Origin: Deferribacterales bacterium Deferri_01
GTDB taxonomy: Bacteria > Chrysiogenota > Deferribacteres > Deferribacterales > Geovibrionaceae
Length of the DNA stretch: 64,000 nucleotides
Direction: 5' to 3'
NCBI GenBank assembly: GCA_001603805.1
Contig: LUZY01000013.1
Coordinates: 751,229 to 815,228, forward strand
The translations under genes and the position numbers were made by a program. Below, piece after piece: positions 1-7,938 of the stretch. The notes under the pieces were generated by a model, which was not told where the DNA came from, did not search any database, and worked only from the letters and a program-made list of their open reading frames with translations. Within the stretch, counting starts at the first letter, position 1, and each line of letters begins with the position of its first letter.

Positions 1-893
1 AAAAACATTCCGAAAAACATCACATAAAGGCTCGGATAAGTAAAAAGAAAAAGAGTACAGGCGTAAAAAGCAAGAGCAGAAAATACAGTGTTCATCTCCC
101 CTTTGAAAACTTTGATTATCTTCACGGCATTCAGTGACATGACTATACCCATGATGTAGCCCATATACATCACACCGATGGTAAAAGATGAGGAGCCTGC
201 ACTTATCTCCCTCACCCTGAAGGGAATAAAGTTCAGGATAGCGGCAAAAGTGGAAAATGTGGCGAATATCAGCAGGTACACTGTTGCAAACTGTCTTTTT
301 TTAAGTACATCAAGTACAGAGCGGAAGCAGAATCTTGAGATTTTGATCTCTGCTTCATGCAGACTGCGGATAAGAAAAACAGCTAAACCAAGGCTGAAGG
401 CAAGAATCAGAAAAGTCCAGCGCCAGCCGAAATATGAGGCTATCAGCCCTGAAAAAAACCTTCCTGCAAAACCGCCGAGAATTGTTGATGATATATAAAA
501 AGCCATTTGCCGCTGAACAGTCTCCCGTTTTGTTACAGTGGAGATGTATGTCATAATTGATGTAAGCACCGCAGGTATCGCCATACCCACAAAAAAGCGT
601 ATCACTATGAGAAGCTGGAAATTTTCCGTAAAAAAGAATGCTAGCTGAAGAAGGGCAAGGGCGCCGACTCCGATTGAAAAAAGCTTTTTGGATGAAAAAG
701 ATTCCAGCATATAGCCATAGACTATGGGAGCAATACTCAGCGGAATCATGGTTACAGTGGTAAGAAGAGCCGCCTGCTCCTTACTGACTCCGAATTCGCT
801 CATTAATACCGGCTGGAGAGGCTGCGGAGCATACAGGGCGGAAAATGTCATGACCGTGGCATATACCATGACCAACGTATGGTAAAAACGCAC
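1..893 (-). CDS. MFS transporter, C-terminus cut off by window edge
   Basis: This is a major facilitator superfamily permease of the YnfM/CynX-like inner-membrane type. About 297 residues are visible and the reading frame stays open to base 1, so the C-terminal part lies outside the window. I chose the GTG start at 893: an in-frame stop lies just upstream, an AGGA lies at suitable spacing, and the GTG directly follows the stop of the upstream gene. The translation shows repeated hydrophobic helices separated by short basic loops, for example an SSKKLFSIG loop and a TKRETVQRQ loop, as in MFS proteins. It is the last visible gene of a minus-strand run that starts with cytochrome c at 3715. The substrate cannot be read from the sequence. 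Confidence 0.75.
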   Translation of the reverse strand, partial: MRFYHTLVMVYATVMTFSALYAPQPLQPVLMSEFGVSKEQAALLTTVTMIPLSIAPIVYGYMLESFSSKKLFSIGVGALALLQLAFFFTENFQLLIVIRFFVGMAIPAVLTSIMTYISTVTKRETVQRQMAFYISSTILGGFAGRFFSGLIASYFGWRWTFLILAFSLGLAVFLIRSLHEAEIKISRFCFRSVLDVLKKRQFATVYLLIFATFSTFAAILNFIPFRVREISAGSSSFTIGVMYMGYIMGIVMSLNAVKIIKVFKGEMNTVFSALAFYACTLFLFTYPSLYVMFFGMF

Positions 894-894
894 G

Positions 895-1635
895 TCAGTT
901 TATTCCTTTATTTAGGCCGAAAAGTACACCAGCGATGAACATAAGGGCAGTATAAAAAACAAAAGCAAGTATGACAAGCACTAAGGCTATATAACCGAAA
1001 ATATCAGGCGCATGCATCAAAACTGTCATCAGAGATTCTTCATAATAGAAAAACCACTGGTGTTCCTTGAAAACAACTTCATGGAGGAAATAGAAAACCT
1101 CTTTCGCACCCAGAAAATAGACCAAAACTCCAAAGACACAAAGCACACCTAAGGTTGCAGGAACAGCAAAAGCAGCCCGTGCGGGGTTTATTTTCCGGTT
1201 TATCATAGTAATAATACAAAAAAGACCTATTATGATAAAGAGATATGAGCTTATCTTAAACCAGAAAACAACATCCGCTACGTCCATAAGATGCTGAACT
1301 TCCGGCAGTGTAAGAAGTTTAAAAGACTTATCAGACATCATTGGCTTAAACTCAATATCCTCAAGCCCTTCCCCTGCATTGTTTATGCTTCTGCTGATTT
1401 CCCCGAAAAGCCTTATCCGTTCTTCCCTGTCCGTCAGAACAAACATTTTCTTTTCATTATCAGCATTCTTAGGGGCGTATTTACGTACCATTCCGTCTAT
1501 ATCAAGCATCTCATACATTGCAGAGTAGCCAAAGTCAACTTTTGACATTGCCGTCCACGCAAAGAAGGCTGAGGTGTAAAAAATACAGATACAGAAAAGT
1601 ATGTTAAGCAGAATCCCTGCTGTTTTTTTGTTCAT
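895..1635 (-). CDS. DUF1461-like (TIGR01906-type) integral membrane protein
   Basis: A 246-residue membrane protein with an N-terminal hydrophobic helix (about residues 8-30) and three further helices in the C-terminal half (about 125-145, 157-177 and 215-240). Between the last helices is a segment LHEVVFKEHQWFFYYEES followed by LMHAPDIFG. It resembles the conserved His/Trp/Phe-rich loop and the LLP-x-FF motif of the DUF1461 family, whose function is unknown. The central soluble region (about 45-120) would face the periplasm. The gene lies 5 bp after the HD-GYP gene and 1 bp before the MFS start, so it is almost certainly cotranscribed. The family assignment is by pattern only. Confidence 0.6.
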   Translation of the reverse strand: MNKKTAGILLNILFCICIFYTSAFFAWTAMSKVDFGYSAMYEMLDIDGMVRKYAPKNADNEKKMFVLTDREERIRLFGEISRSINNAGEGLEDIEFKPMMSDKSFKLLTLPEVQHLMDVADVVFWFKISSYLFIIIGLFCIITMINRKINPARAAFAVPATLGVLCVFGVLVYFLGAKEVFYFLHEVVFKEHQWFFYYEESLMTVLMHAPDIFGYIALVLVILAFVFYTALMFIAGVLFGLNKGIN

Positions 1636-1640
1636 ATATT

Positions 1641-2789
1641 TCAGTGTTCTCCATCGGGGGCATCTTTATAAGTTTCCCTTATTTCAAGAAATTTATCCAA
1701 ATTATCAAAAAATACCTTAACCAGAGCCGGGTCAAAATGCTGCCCGCTCTCCTCTCTGAAGAGTTCCAGAATCCTGTCCAGTTCCCATGCTTTTTTATAC
1801 ACCCTGTCGCTTCCCAGAGCATCGAAAACATCCGCTATGGCGGTTATGCGCCCGAACAGGTGTATATCTTCCCCTGCGAGACCGTAAGGATAACCTTTTC
1901 CGTTCCATTTTTCATGGTGGGTCAACGCAACTGTCGCAGCAGCCTTGAGAATTTTCCTCTCGGAATGTTTAAGAATGTTATAGCCCATTAAAGCATGACT
2001 CCGCATAACATCCCATTCCTCATCGGTCAGCTTGCCGGGCTTAAGGAGTATAGAGTCCGGAATCGCAACTTTGCCTATATCGTGCATCGGAGAAGCCATT
2101 TTCAGAAGTTCTGCTTCTTTTTCATTCATGCCGCAGCCTATCGCCAGAATATAGGAATACTCCGCAACCCTTTTAACATGATGTCCTGTCTCTTTGGAGC
2201 GCATCTCACCGGCTTCCGCCATAGTGAAGATAATCTCCTTCTGGGTCCATTCTATCTCCTGCTGCATAAGCACTGTGGAAAGCTCTTTACCTGTGTATGT
2301 GGCGGCAAGCATAAGCCTTCTCACATCCTCTTCTGTAAACTTTCCGTCTTCCGTCATTTTATTTATAGACTGAAAAACCCCTATAACGTTCCCGTCAGGG
2401 TCGTGATAGGGGATTGCGATCATGTTTCTTGTGCGGTATCCGGTCTGCATATCAACAGTTTTGTCAAAGCGGGGGTCATTATAGGCATCATTTATTATAA
2501 TAACCTCATCATTCTCCGCAGCTTTGCCGGCTATTCCGCATCCCAGAGGAATACTTATTCTGTCTACCCCGTGGGCAACCTTTGTCCAGAGTATATCCCA
2601 GCGCCTGTCTATAAGCCAGACAGTACACCTGTCAGCAACCACGAGGTCCCTGCCCATATCGGCGAGTATAACCAGCATCCGGTCAAGGCTGTGTTCGTTG
2701 GCAATAAGTCCGATATAATTAAATATGGAAGCTACAAGCTCTTCAGCAGTCGGTTCAGGTTTGGGTGTATAAAGCTGTCCGGGCATCAT
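1641..2789 (-). CDS. GAF domain plus HD-GYP cyclic-di-GMP phosphodiesterase
   Basis: A cytoplasmic signalling enzyme of 382 residues. Residues ~35-170 form a GAF sensor domain (PLGCGIAGKA, then RNMIAIPYHDPDGNVIGVFQ). Residues ~185-375 are an HD-GYP domain with the metal-binding HDIGK (236-240), the downstream HALMGY, and the diagnostic HHEKWNGKGYP (291-301). All residues expected for c-di-GMP hydrolysis are present, so the domain should be active. No transmembrane segment is seen. The start overlaps the stop of the 53-residue membrane protein upstream (ATGATG over TGA), implying translational coupling; either ATG (2789 or 2786) could be used. Known role of the family: lowering c-di-GMP in response to a GAF ligand. 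The ligand is not evident. Confidence 0.9.
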   Translation of the reverse strand: MMPGQLYTPKPEPTAEELVASIFNYIGLIANEHSLDRMLVILADMGRDLVVADRCTVWLIDRRWDILWTKVAHGVDRISIPLGCGIAGKAAENDEVIIINDAYNDPRFDKTVDMQTGYRTRNMIAIPYHDPDGNVIGVFQSINKMTEDGKFTEEDVRRLMLAATYTGKELSTVLMQQEIEWTQKEIIFTMAEAGEMRSKETGHHVKRVAEYSYILAIGCGMNEKEAELLKMASPMHDIGKVAIPDSILLKPGKLTDEEWDVMRSHALMGYNILKHSERKILKAAATVALTHHEKWNGKGYPYGLAGEDIHLFGRITAIADVFDALGSDRVYKKAWELDRILELFREESGQHFDPALVKVFFDNLDKFLEIRETYKDAPDGEH

Positions 2790-2947
2790 TTCTTCCTTGA
2801 TTCTATAATCATATGCACTACTACAATTACTACCATAACAAAACCGGTTGCAAGTAAAATCATTTTTCCATCCGTCAAAGAGGACTGGAAATGCTTCTGG
2901 GCTGAGGCTACTTTATTCGGCAGCTGGCTGTAGAAAATGAAGTCCAT
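2786..2947 (-). CDS. 53-residue single-pass membrane protein, unknown
   Basis: A short gene that is easily missed. Read on the minus strand it begins MDFIFYSQLPNKVASA, has a hydrophobic stretch around residues 29-48 (ILLATGFVMVVIVVVHMII) and ends ESRKK. Support for it being real comes from its position. It starts 2 bp after the flavin reductase stop behind a GGAG, and its TGA overlaps the ATGATG start of the GAF/HD-GYP gene. It fills a gap of about 160 bp that would otherwise be empty in a compact operon. The topology suggests a cytoplasmic N-terminus of about 28 residues, one membrane helix and a short basic tail. I do not recognise the family. A membrane partner or anchor for the soluble phosphodiesterase is a guess. 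Confidence 0.6.
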   Translation of the reverse strand: MDFIFYSQLPNKVASAQKHFQSSLTDGKMILLATGFVMVVIVVVHMIIESRKK

Positions 2948-2949
2948 GG

Positions 2950-3453
2950 CTACTCCGTGAATACTTTCAATATTTCACCGGTATAAATTCTGTGATAATC
3001 TTTTGTCGGGTAAAATTTTTCAGCACCCTGATCAAGAAAATTAGTGCTGTCCATATCCTGAAAATACATCTTTTTACAAAGAAGCGCCAGATGTGACTGT
3101 TCAAAGCCCACTGAACTGCCAAGAGCCACAGGAGTGAGTCCGGTTTCCAAAGCCTTGTCATAATCACGCCCGGATTTTGAGCCGCAGAAATTCAGCGCAG
3201 AGCGGTATTCCTCACTGAAAAAAGAGATCGTAAACTCGTCATATTTTTCAACAAATTCATAAGTGTATCTTGTCGGGCGCACATATATGGTAACGGCGGG
3301 CTTGTTCCAGAGAATACCCACGCTTCCCCAGCTTGCGGTCATTGTATTGAACTTTTCTTCTGTTCCCGCCGTAATCAGCATCCAGTCTTTGCCGATCAGC
3401 CTGAAAGGATTAAACTCCAGCTCTTCAGGCTTAATCTCCTTAAATTTCTTCAT
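2950..3453 (-). CDS. flavin reductase / FMN-binding split-barrel protein
   Basis: A 167-residue protein of the flavin reductase-like (flavoredoxin) family, which binds FMN in a split beta-barrel. Visible family features are the early NPFRLIGKDWMLITAG, the TMTASWGSVGILWNKPAV segment (the TASWG/GxxWxxP region contacts flavin), the YVRPTRYTYEFVEK strand-helix, and a C-terminal YHRIYTGEILKV strand. I chose the ATG at 3453 because it sits just after the cytochrome c stop and gives the normal family length; an open frame extends 24 bp further upstream into the cytochrome gene. Adjacency to a cytochrome c hints at a redox function but no partner is proven. Confidence 0.82.
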   Translation of the reverse strand: MKKFKEIKPEELEFNPFRLIGKDWMLITAGTEEKFNTMTASWGSVGILWNKPAVTIYVRPTRYTYEFVEKYDEFTISFFSEEYRSALNFCGSKSGRDYDKALETGLTPVALGSSVGFEQSHLALLCKKMYFQDMDSTNFLDQGAEKFYPTKDYHRIYTGEILKVFTE

Positions 3454-3454
3454 T

Positions 3455-3715
3455 CTATTTTTTCTCCCTTGAAGCAAGGAATTCCGCCACGGCAGAGGTT
3501 TCGGAAGAATTAATTTTAAGTCCGAACCCCTTCATCCTTTCCACGGTGGAAACCCACTTTTTTTGATCATAATCCTTTTTTAAAGCAAGCTCAAGACTGT
3601 GGCATCCGGCACATTTTGATATGAAAACCTTTTCACCGTCAGCGGCTTTTGCATTTACAGTTATCAATATACAGACAGAAACTACTACGATAAGAAAAAT
3701 AATAAAAGATTTCAT
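3455..3715 (-). CDS. small monoheme cytochrome c, periplasmic
   Basis: An 86-residue class I-like c-type cytochrome. An N-terminal signal peptide (hydrophobic residues ~3-22, probable cleavage after NAKA) exports it. The heme attachment site is CAGCH at 35-39, and Met61 in ERMKGFG is the likely distal ligand, with a C-terminal helix (SAVAEFLASREKK) typical of the fold. Length and layout match single-heme periplasmic electron carriers. Its SD (AAGGAGG) lies inside the first copy of the 107-bp tandem repeat, so its expression may be shaped by that repeat. It heads the minus-strand run leading to the flavin reductase and c-di-GMP genes. Confidence 0.88.
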   Translation of the reverse strand: MKSFIIFLIVVVSVCILITVNAKAADGEKVFISKCAGCHSLELALKKDYDQKKWVSTVERMKGFGLKINSSETSAVAEFLASREKK

Positions 3716-3720
3716 GATAA

Positions 3721-4007
3721 TGCCTCCTTAACTGATAGCAGTAATCTGCACGTCCTTGTCAGATTACTGCACACGCTCACGCCGTGGTAAACACGGCTAC
3801 GCTGCGCACGGCGTCGGCACTTCCTGTGCCTCCTTAACTGATAGCAGTAATCCGCACATCCTCATCAGATCTACTGCACACGCTCACGCCGTGGTAAACA
3901 CGGCTACGCTGCGCACGGCGTCGGCACTTCCTGTGCCTCCTTAACTGATAGCAGTAATCCGCACATCCTTGTCAGATTACTGCACACGCTCACGCCGTGG
4001 TAAACAC
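3721..4007. repeat. tandem direct repeat, period 106-107 bp, about 2.7 copies
   Basis: Copies start at 3721, 3827 and 3934; the third breaks off near 4007. Each copy begins with CCTCCTTAACTGATAGCAG, the reverse complement of an SD. Copies 1 and 3 pair a CAGTAATC arm with a later GATTACTG; copy 1 is perfect over 10 bp (CAGTAATCTG/CAGATTACTG). Each full copy also has a GC hairpin (GCCGTG-GTAAA-CACGGC) and a third one around GGCACAGGAAGTGCC. Copies differ by only a few bases. On the minus strand the first copy forms the leader of the cytochrome c gene. The stretch otherwise holds no credible gene. Confidence 0.9.
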
Positions 4008-4033
4008 CACTGCATACTTAATTTTATCACTGC

Positions 4034-4726
4034 CTATGACAGAATCAAGGTCAGATAATCGTAAACAGGAGTGATGAAGATCGCAGGAAGCATATTCGCC
4101 GTACGGAATCTGGCAATACCCGATAAGCTTATGCCTATACTGAGAATTATCACACCGCCGGTGACAGATATAGCGCTGACATACATAGGTTCGTTAAGCA
4201 GAAATCGCAGATTAAATGCCAGAAGACTTAAAATTCCCTGATAAATAAATACGCTTGCAGCGGAAAACATTACACCGATTCCAAGTGTAGAGGCGAGAAT
4301 AACAGAGATAATGCCGTCGAGAAGGCTTTTTACATAAAGAAGGCTCGGATCATTCATAAGTCCGTCCTTTAAACTTCCCAGAATGGCAAATGAGCCCACG
4401 CAATATATAACCGAAGCGGTTACAAAACCGTTCACAAAGTTCTCGGACTTACTTTTAATTGCTTTTCTCAGAGTTTCGCCAAGCTTTTCCAACCGCCCTT
4501 CAATATCAAGAAGCTCGCCTATCACAGTCCCGATCACAAGAGACACTATCACGGGAAAAAAGTCATGATCCTCAAAGGCCATCTTGATGCCCAAAACAGC
4601 CACAGCAAGCCCCACAACCTTTATAACAGAATCTTTAACCGGTTCTCCGAGCCTTTTCCCGAATACAAGTCCTGCGATACTTCCTGCTGCTATGGCAGCG
4701 CTGTTTACTATTGTTCCGGTTATCAT
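4034..4726 (-). CDS. DUF554 family membrane protein (YqgA/YdfK type)
   Basis: A 230-residue inner-membrane protein with about six or seven hydrophobic segments. It starts MITGTIVNSAAIAAGSIAGL, followed by the GKRLGE loop and a GTVIGELLDIEGRLEKLG segment, which are signatures of the DUF554 family. It also shows the conserved FVTASVIYCVGSFAILGSL and SLLDGIISVILASTLGIGV blocks. The biochemical function of the family is not established; a transport role is usually assumed. The start overlaps the stop of the phospholipase D-like gene (ATGA). It is the last gene of the minus-strand run starting at 9290; the tandem repeat follows its stop. Confidence 0.85.
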   Translation of the reverse strand: MITGTIVNSAAIAAGSIAGLVFGKRLGEPVKDSVIKVVGLAVAVLGIKMAFEDHDFFPVIVSLVIGTVIGELLDIEGRLEKLGETLRKAIKSKSENFVNGFVTASVIYCVGSFAILGSLKDGLMNDPSLLYVKSLLDGIISVILASTLGIGVMFSAASVFIYQGILSLLAFNLRFLLNEPMYVSAISVTGGVIILSIGISLSGIARFRTANMLPAIFITPVYDYLTLILS

Positions 4727-5349
4727 CTGAAAAATTTCTCCACATATTCAGTGGCTTCCGCCGCCAGAGATTCCGACTCAAGGCGCATGGTCACTTCATC
4801 ATTATAATTAAATGCGCTGTAGGTATAATTGTGACTGCCGGAGTAAACTATCCGCCTGTCAATAACTGTCATTTTGGTATGAAGACGTTTTTTCGGACTG
4901 TCATACATAACAACAGCGCCCGCCTTAGCCAGATCCGTACCCGTTTCTCTGTTTGCTTTATTGAGAAACGAGCTTTCATCGTTTTCAATATCAAAAACAA
5001 CACGAACACGAACACCCCTTTTAGCGGCATTCTCAAGGGCAAGCAGAAGAAGCTCCGTATCTGCGGGTTTGTCCCTGTCTGCCTTAAACATGTATATTGT
5101 CATGTCTATTGAATGTTCGGCGGATGTTATATCATCTATCAGCGGAACGATAAGCCTCTTCCCGTCCAGAAACGCAACCTCCGCCGTGTGCGTATGCAGA
5201 CGGGCGGACAGGTTGGAATATACGAAAAAGACTATAAATGCAAATACGATTAGTGATTTAAAGACCCGCGACCGAGCGGAGCGTTTCCCAGAGATTTTCT
5301 TTGCCGTTTCCCGTAACAGACGAGTAAAGAAAGAAATGTTCCTTATCAA
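4723..5349 (-). CDS. phospholipase D-like (HKD) protein, membrane anchored
   Basis: A single-HKD member of the phospholipase D superfamily. The catalytic motif is HTKMTVIDRRIVYSGSHN near the C-terminus (H-x-K-x4-D), preceded by MTIYMFKADRDKPADTELL and a RGVRVRVVFDIEND strand. The layout is that of Nuc-like nucleases that act as dimers. A hydrophobic segment near the N-terminus (SLIVFAFIVFFVYSNLSA) would be a signal or membrane anchor. No ATG lies at the right place. I propose the TTG at 5349, which has GAGG upstream and gives 208 residues, but places the start 92 bp inside engB. The frame is open further, to 5535. Substrate (DNA, RNA or lipid) is unknown. Confidence 0.72.
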   Translation of the reverse strand: MIRNISFFTRLLRETAKKISGKRSARSRVFKSLIVFAFIVFFVYSNLSARLHTHTAEVAFLDGKRLIVPLIDDITSAEHSIDMTIYMFKADRDKPADTELLLLALENAAKRGVRVRVVFDIENDESSFLNKANRETGTDLAKAGAVVMYDSPKKRLHTKMTVIDRRIVYSGSHNYTYSAFNYNDEVTMRLESESLAAEATEYVEKFFR

Positions 5350-5833
5350 TTCCCACTTCCTCTGCAATAAGGCGAACCTGTTTTGCAATCTGATTCTTTG
5401 AAAGTTTGTCAGTTTTTGTAAGTACCACAAGAGTGTTGGTTTCTGTGTCAGAAAGCCATGACAGCATATCCATGTCCTCTTCTGAGGGAAGACGCCTGAT
5501 ATCCAGAATAAGCACACAAGCTTTAAGGTTATCACGGGTGGTAAGATAAGTTTCTATACACTTTGCCCATGATGCACGTTCGGACTTGGAAACAGCGGCA
5601 AAGCCGTAACCGGGGAGATCCACAAACATTATTTCATTATCAATGTTGAAGAAATTCAGAGTACGTGTTTTTCCGGGTTTTGCGCTGACCTTCACCAGCT
5701 TTTTACGCCCCAGAAGGGAGTTTATCATGGATGATTTTCCCACATTGCTTCGACCTACAAAGGCGATTTCGGGCAGGGCGCTTTCCGGATAATCCTTCTG
5801 AAAAACGGCTGATTTTATAAATTCGGCATTCAC
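5258..5833 (-). CDS. engB: ribosome biogenesis GTP-binding protein EngB/YsxC
   Basis: A 191-residue TrmE-Era-EngA-like GTPase with P-loop GRSNVGKSS (27-35), G2 region around KPGKTRTLN, G3 DLPGYGFA (72-79) and G4 TKTD (139-142). These are exactly the features of EngB, which acts late in assembly of the large ribosomal subunit. Length is standard for the family. The start overlaps the stop of the DHH gene by 4 bp, and its own 3' end overlaps the proposed start of the phospholipase D-like gene. Confidence 0.96.
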   Translation of the reverse strand: MNAEFIKSAVFQKDYPESALPEIAFVGRSNVGKSSMINSLLGRKKLVKVSAKPGKTRTLNFFNIDNEIMFVDLPGYGFAAVSKSERASWAKCIETYLTTRDNLKACVLILDIRRLPSEEDMDMLSWLSDTETNTLVVLTKTDKLSKNQIAKQVRLIAEEVGIDKEHFFLYSSVTGNGKENLWETLRSVAGL

Positions 5834-6675
5834 TCAAAAACCCCCATTTCACGGAGAAGGCTCTTCATGCCGAAACCGAAATCCACGCTGAAACCTGCAG
5901 CATTTTTATGTCCGCCTCCGCCGTTTCTTACGGCAATTTCAGAGACATCAACCTCCGGGATTGAGCGCATGGAGACTTTTTTCTTCTGCGCATTTACAAT
6001 CACCACGTAATCAACACCCAGTTCGTTTGTTATATAATTACCAACTTCGGAATTATATTCCTCGCAGAACACGGCGTAAGCGCTGCGCCCTTTGGTGTCA
6101 GTAAACAGGAAGCCGGACTTGGCGGAATTGCGGATATATCTGTCACGCCTGTCTTCCTCTATTTCGATTATAAGTGCCTCACTCTCGCCGAATTCTGTTG
6201 AAGGAACGGTGAGAAAACGGGCCTCGAATCTGTCTATGCCCAGCTTCATGAAAAGAATATTCATCTGGAGACTATCCGCACGCTTCATGTGCCACATGTC
6301 GAAATCGTTCACACAGTCCACAAAATCAGCGTATGGAGAAACATAATACCCTTGTGATTCAAGCCACTCATAAGTAAGCTTTGTGGCAGATTTTGAAGTA
6401 TCATGCACCACGCCGTGATTGCCTTTCAGCCATGCAGAGGTAGGGTGATGGTCGATGAAAGTTATCTCGGTCTCGCCCAGGACACTTTCGTAAGCACGCT
6501 TTGACGGCGAAACATCTGTGATTATCACGCTGTCATAACCTCCGCTTTCCTCTTCCAGAGCCTGATCCACCTCATTGTAGTTAAGATAAAGCGTGTTCAC
6601 GTTTTTGAGATATTTCTTGATAAGTATGCCGCAGCCTACCCCGTCAAGATCGTTATGTGATATATGAAGATGCAA
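5830..6675 (-). CDS. DHH/DHHA1 phosphoesterase (NrnB-like)
   Basis: A 281-residue cytosolic phosphoesterase of the DHH superfamily. Motif I is SHNDLDGVGCG (near residue 6), motif II is ITDVSPS, motif III is the namesake IDHHPTS, and motif IV is an Asp in FVDCVNDFDMW. The C-terminal DHHA1 part carries GGGGHKNAAGFSV, the substrate-binding glycine-rich loop. Proteins of this build degrade nanoRNA or nucleotide monophosphate esters (NrnB type). The protein lacks CBS or membrane domains, so it is neither GdpP nor a RecJ. It lies in the trpB-to-DUF554 run, overlapping engB by 4 bp. Confidence 0.86.
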   Translation of the reverse strand: MHLHISHNDLDGVGCGILIKKYLKNVNTLYLNYNEVDQALEEESGGYDSVIITDVSPSKRAYESVLGETEITFIDHHPTSAWLKGNHGVVHDTSKSATKLTYEWLESQGYYVSPYADFVDCVNDFDMWHMKRADSLQMNILFMKLGIDRFEARFLTVPSTEFGESEALIIEIEEDRRDRYIRNSAKSGFLFTDTKGRSAYAVFCEEYNSEVGNYITNELGVDYVVIVNAQKKKVSMRSIPEVDVSEIAVRNGGGGHKNAAGFSVDFGFGMKSLLREMGVFE

Positions 6676-6734
6676 AATCCTCTCCTCGTATAGGGTTAAG
6701 TTTTTTCTCCAACCCTCTCTTTTTTATTACGGAA

Positions 6735-7154
6735 TTACTCGCCTATTATCTTAACAAGCACCCTTTTGCGGCGTCTGCCGTCAAATTCGCCGTAGAAAAT
6801 CTGCTCCCAAGTGCCGAAATCAAGCCGCCCTTCAGTCACGGCGACAACAACTTCTCTGCCCATTATCTGCCTTTTATGATGAGCGTCTCCGTTGTCTTCC
6901 CCTGTGAGGTTATGTCTGTAGCGGCTTAAAGGTTCATGGGGCGCAAGCTCCTCAAGCCACTTTTCATAGTCTGCTATCAGCCCGTGTTCATCATCATTGA
7001 TAAATACAGAGGCGGTAATGTGCATAGCGTTCACCAGACACAAACCCTCCTGTATTCCGCTTTCATTGAGTGCTTTTTCCACATCACGGGTGATGTTTAT
7101 AAACTCCATCCGTTTTGTTGTGTTAAAAAACAGCTCTTTTCTGAATGATTTCAC
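6735..7154 (-). CDS. YjbQ family protein (UPF0047)
   Basis: A 139-residue YjbQ/UPF0047 protein. Diagnostic parts are the N-terminal [10 protein letters not shown], the [13 protein letters not shown] segment, the conserved HN in [21 protein letters not shown], and the [18 protein letters not shown] block near the C-terminus. Some members show thiamine phosphate synthase activity in vitro; the physiological role is not settled. I use the GTG start at 7154, which has AGGAGA upstream and gives the usual N-terminus. It follows DUF2905 by 4 bp in the same run; 59 bp separate it from the DHH gene. Confidence 0.9.
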   Translation of the reverse strand: MKSFRKELFFNTTKRMEFINITRDVEKALNESGIQEGLCLVNAMHITASVFINDDEHGLIADYEKWLEELAPHEPLSRYRHNLTGEDNGDAHHKRQIMGREVVVAVTEGRLDFGTWEQIFYGEFDGRRRKRVLVKIIGE

Positions 7155-7158
7155 CGGC

Positions 7159-7371
7159 CTATCTCCTGAAAAATATATTCAGAATAATCGTAAGGATAAT
7201 ACTCACAACTATTGACGTAACGATGGGAAAATGGAAGGAGAAATTCTCTCTTTTTATGGATATGTCACCGGGCAGACGCCCAAGACCGAACTTCTCACCT
7301 ACGGTGAATATCACCCCTGCTATAACGAGAATAATACCCGCAGTAATGAGCAGTTTACCCATTCCTCCCAT
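7159..7371 (-). CDS. DUF2905 small membrane protein
   Basis: A 70-residue protein with two hydrophobic helices (about residues 5-25 and 48-67) separated by a short loop, [15 protein letters not shown]. That loop (GRLPGDI) is the signature of the DUF2905 family, small inner-membrane proteins of unknown function. The ATG follows directly after the queH stop codon, so translation is likely coupled. The next gene, yjbQ, begins 4 bp after its stop. Confidence 0.88.
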   Translation of the reverse strand: MGGMGKLLITAGIILVIAGVIFTVGEKFGLGRLPGDISIKRENFSFHFPIVTSIVVSIILTIILNIFFRR

Positions 7372-7938
7372 TTAAAGCCCTTCTTTAAGTTTAGCGAACT
7401 TTTTCGAGAGACGCCCTTTGAAAGCATCCTCCTCGCTGTATATGCAGCCGCAGTATTTCTGGCGGTACATCTCCATGCGCTTTGATTCGTCTATGCCGAA
7501 CTGCCAGCCTTCCCGCCAGTCTTCATAATGAAACGGCACGCCGTATTTTTTTGCCGCCGCTTCGCACAGCTCAATAATAAGTTCATGCTTCTGATACCTG
7601 CTGTAAAGCAGTGTGGTGGAGAAACTGTCGAAACCTTTCTCCGCCGCAAGCTCCGCCGCTTTTTCCATACGGGAGGAATAGCAGTATGCACAGCGCATAT
7701 TTTCACGGTAGGCAGCATTTCTGGTAAAATCTGTCAGCCCGTAAGTGTCGTCAGCTATCATCCCGATACTTTCCGCCTTATTGAACAAAACAGCCTGCTC
7801 AAAACGGGCATACAGTTCCGTGAGCGGATGGATGTTAGGATTGAAAAAATATGCGCATATATCGTGCCCGCCCTCCTTCAGCTCCTTAACCGGATAAACT
7901 GAACAGGGGGCGCAGCACTGATGAAGAAGTATTTTCAT
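7372..7938 (-). CDS. queH: epoxyqueuosine reductase QueH
   Basis: A 188-residue member of the DUF208/QueH family, which reduces epoxyqueuosine to queuosine in tRNA and is the non-homologous alternative to QueG. Cysteines expected to bind the Fe-S cluster and metal are C8-C9-x2-C12 (HQCCAPCS), C83-x2-C86 (RCAYCYSSR) and C163-x-C165 (YCGCIYSEE). The HYEDWREGW segment is also typical. The start overlaps the trpB-like stop (ATGA). The other queuosine genes are not in the window. Confidence 0.92.
   Translation of the reverse strand: MKILLHQCCAPCSVYPVKELKEGGHDICAYFFNPNIHPLTELYARFEQAVLFNKAESIGMIADDTYGLTDFTRNAAYRENMRCAYCYSSRMEKAAELAAEKGFDSFSTTLLYSRYQKHELIIELCEAAAKKYGVPFHYEDWREGWQFGIDESKRMEMYRQKYCGCIYSEEDAFKGRLSKKFAKLKEGL

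Noticed and set aside
178..498. 106-residue plus-strand ORF near the window start
   Set aside because: It is antisense to a clear MFS transporter reading frame.
1995..2933. 312-residue plus-strand ORF
   Set aside because: It runs antisense through the GAF/HD-GYP gene, whose domains are unmistakable, and has no family features.
3756..3944. 62-residue plus-strand ORF inside the tandem repeat
   Set aside because: It is created by the repeat itself, is low in complexity and repetitive, and lacks a ribosome site.
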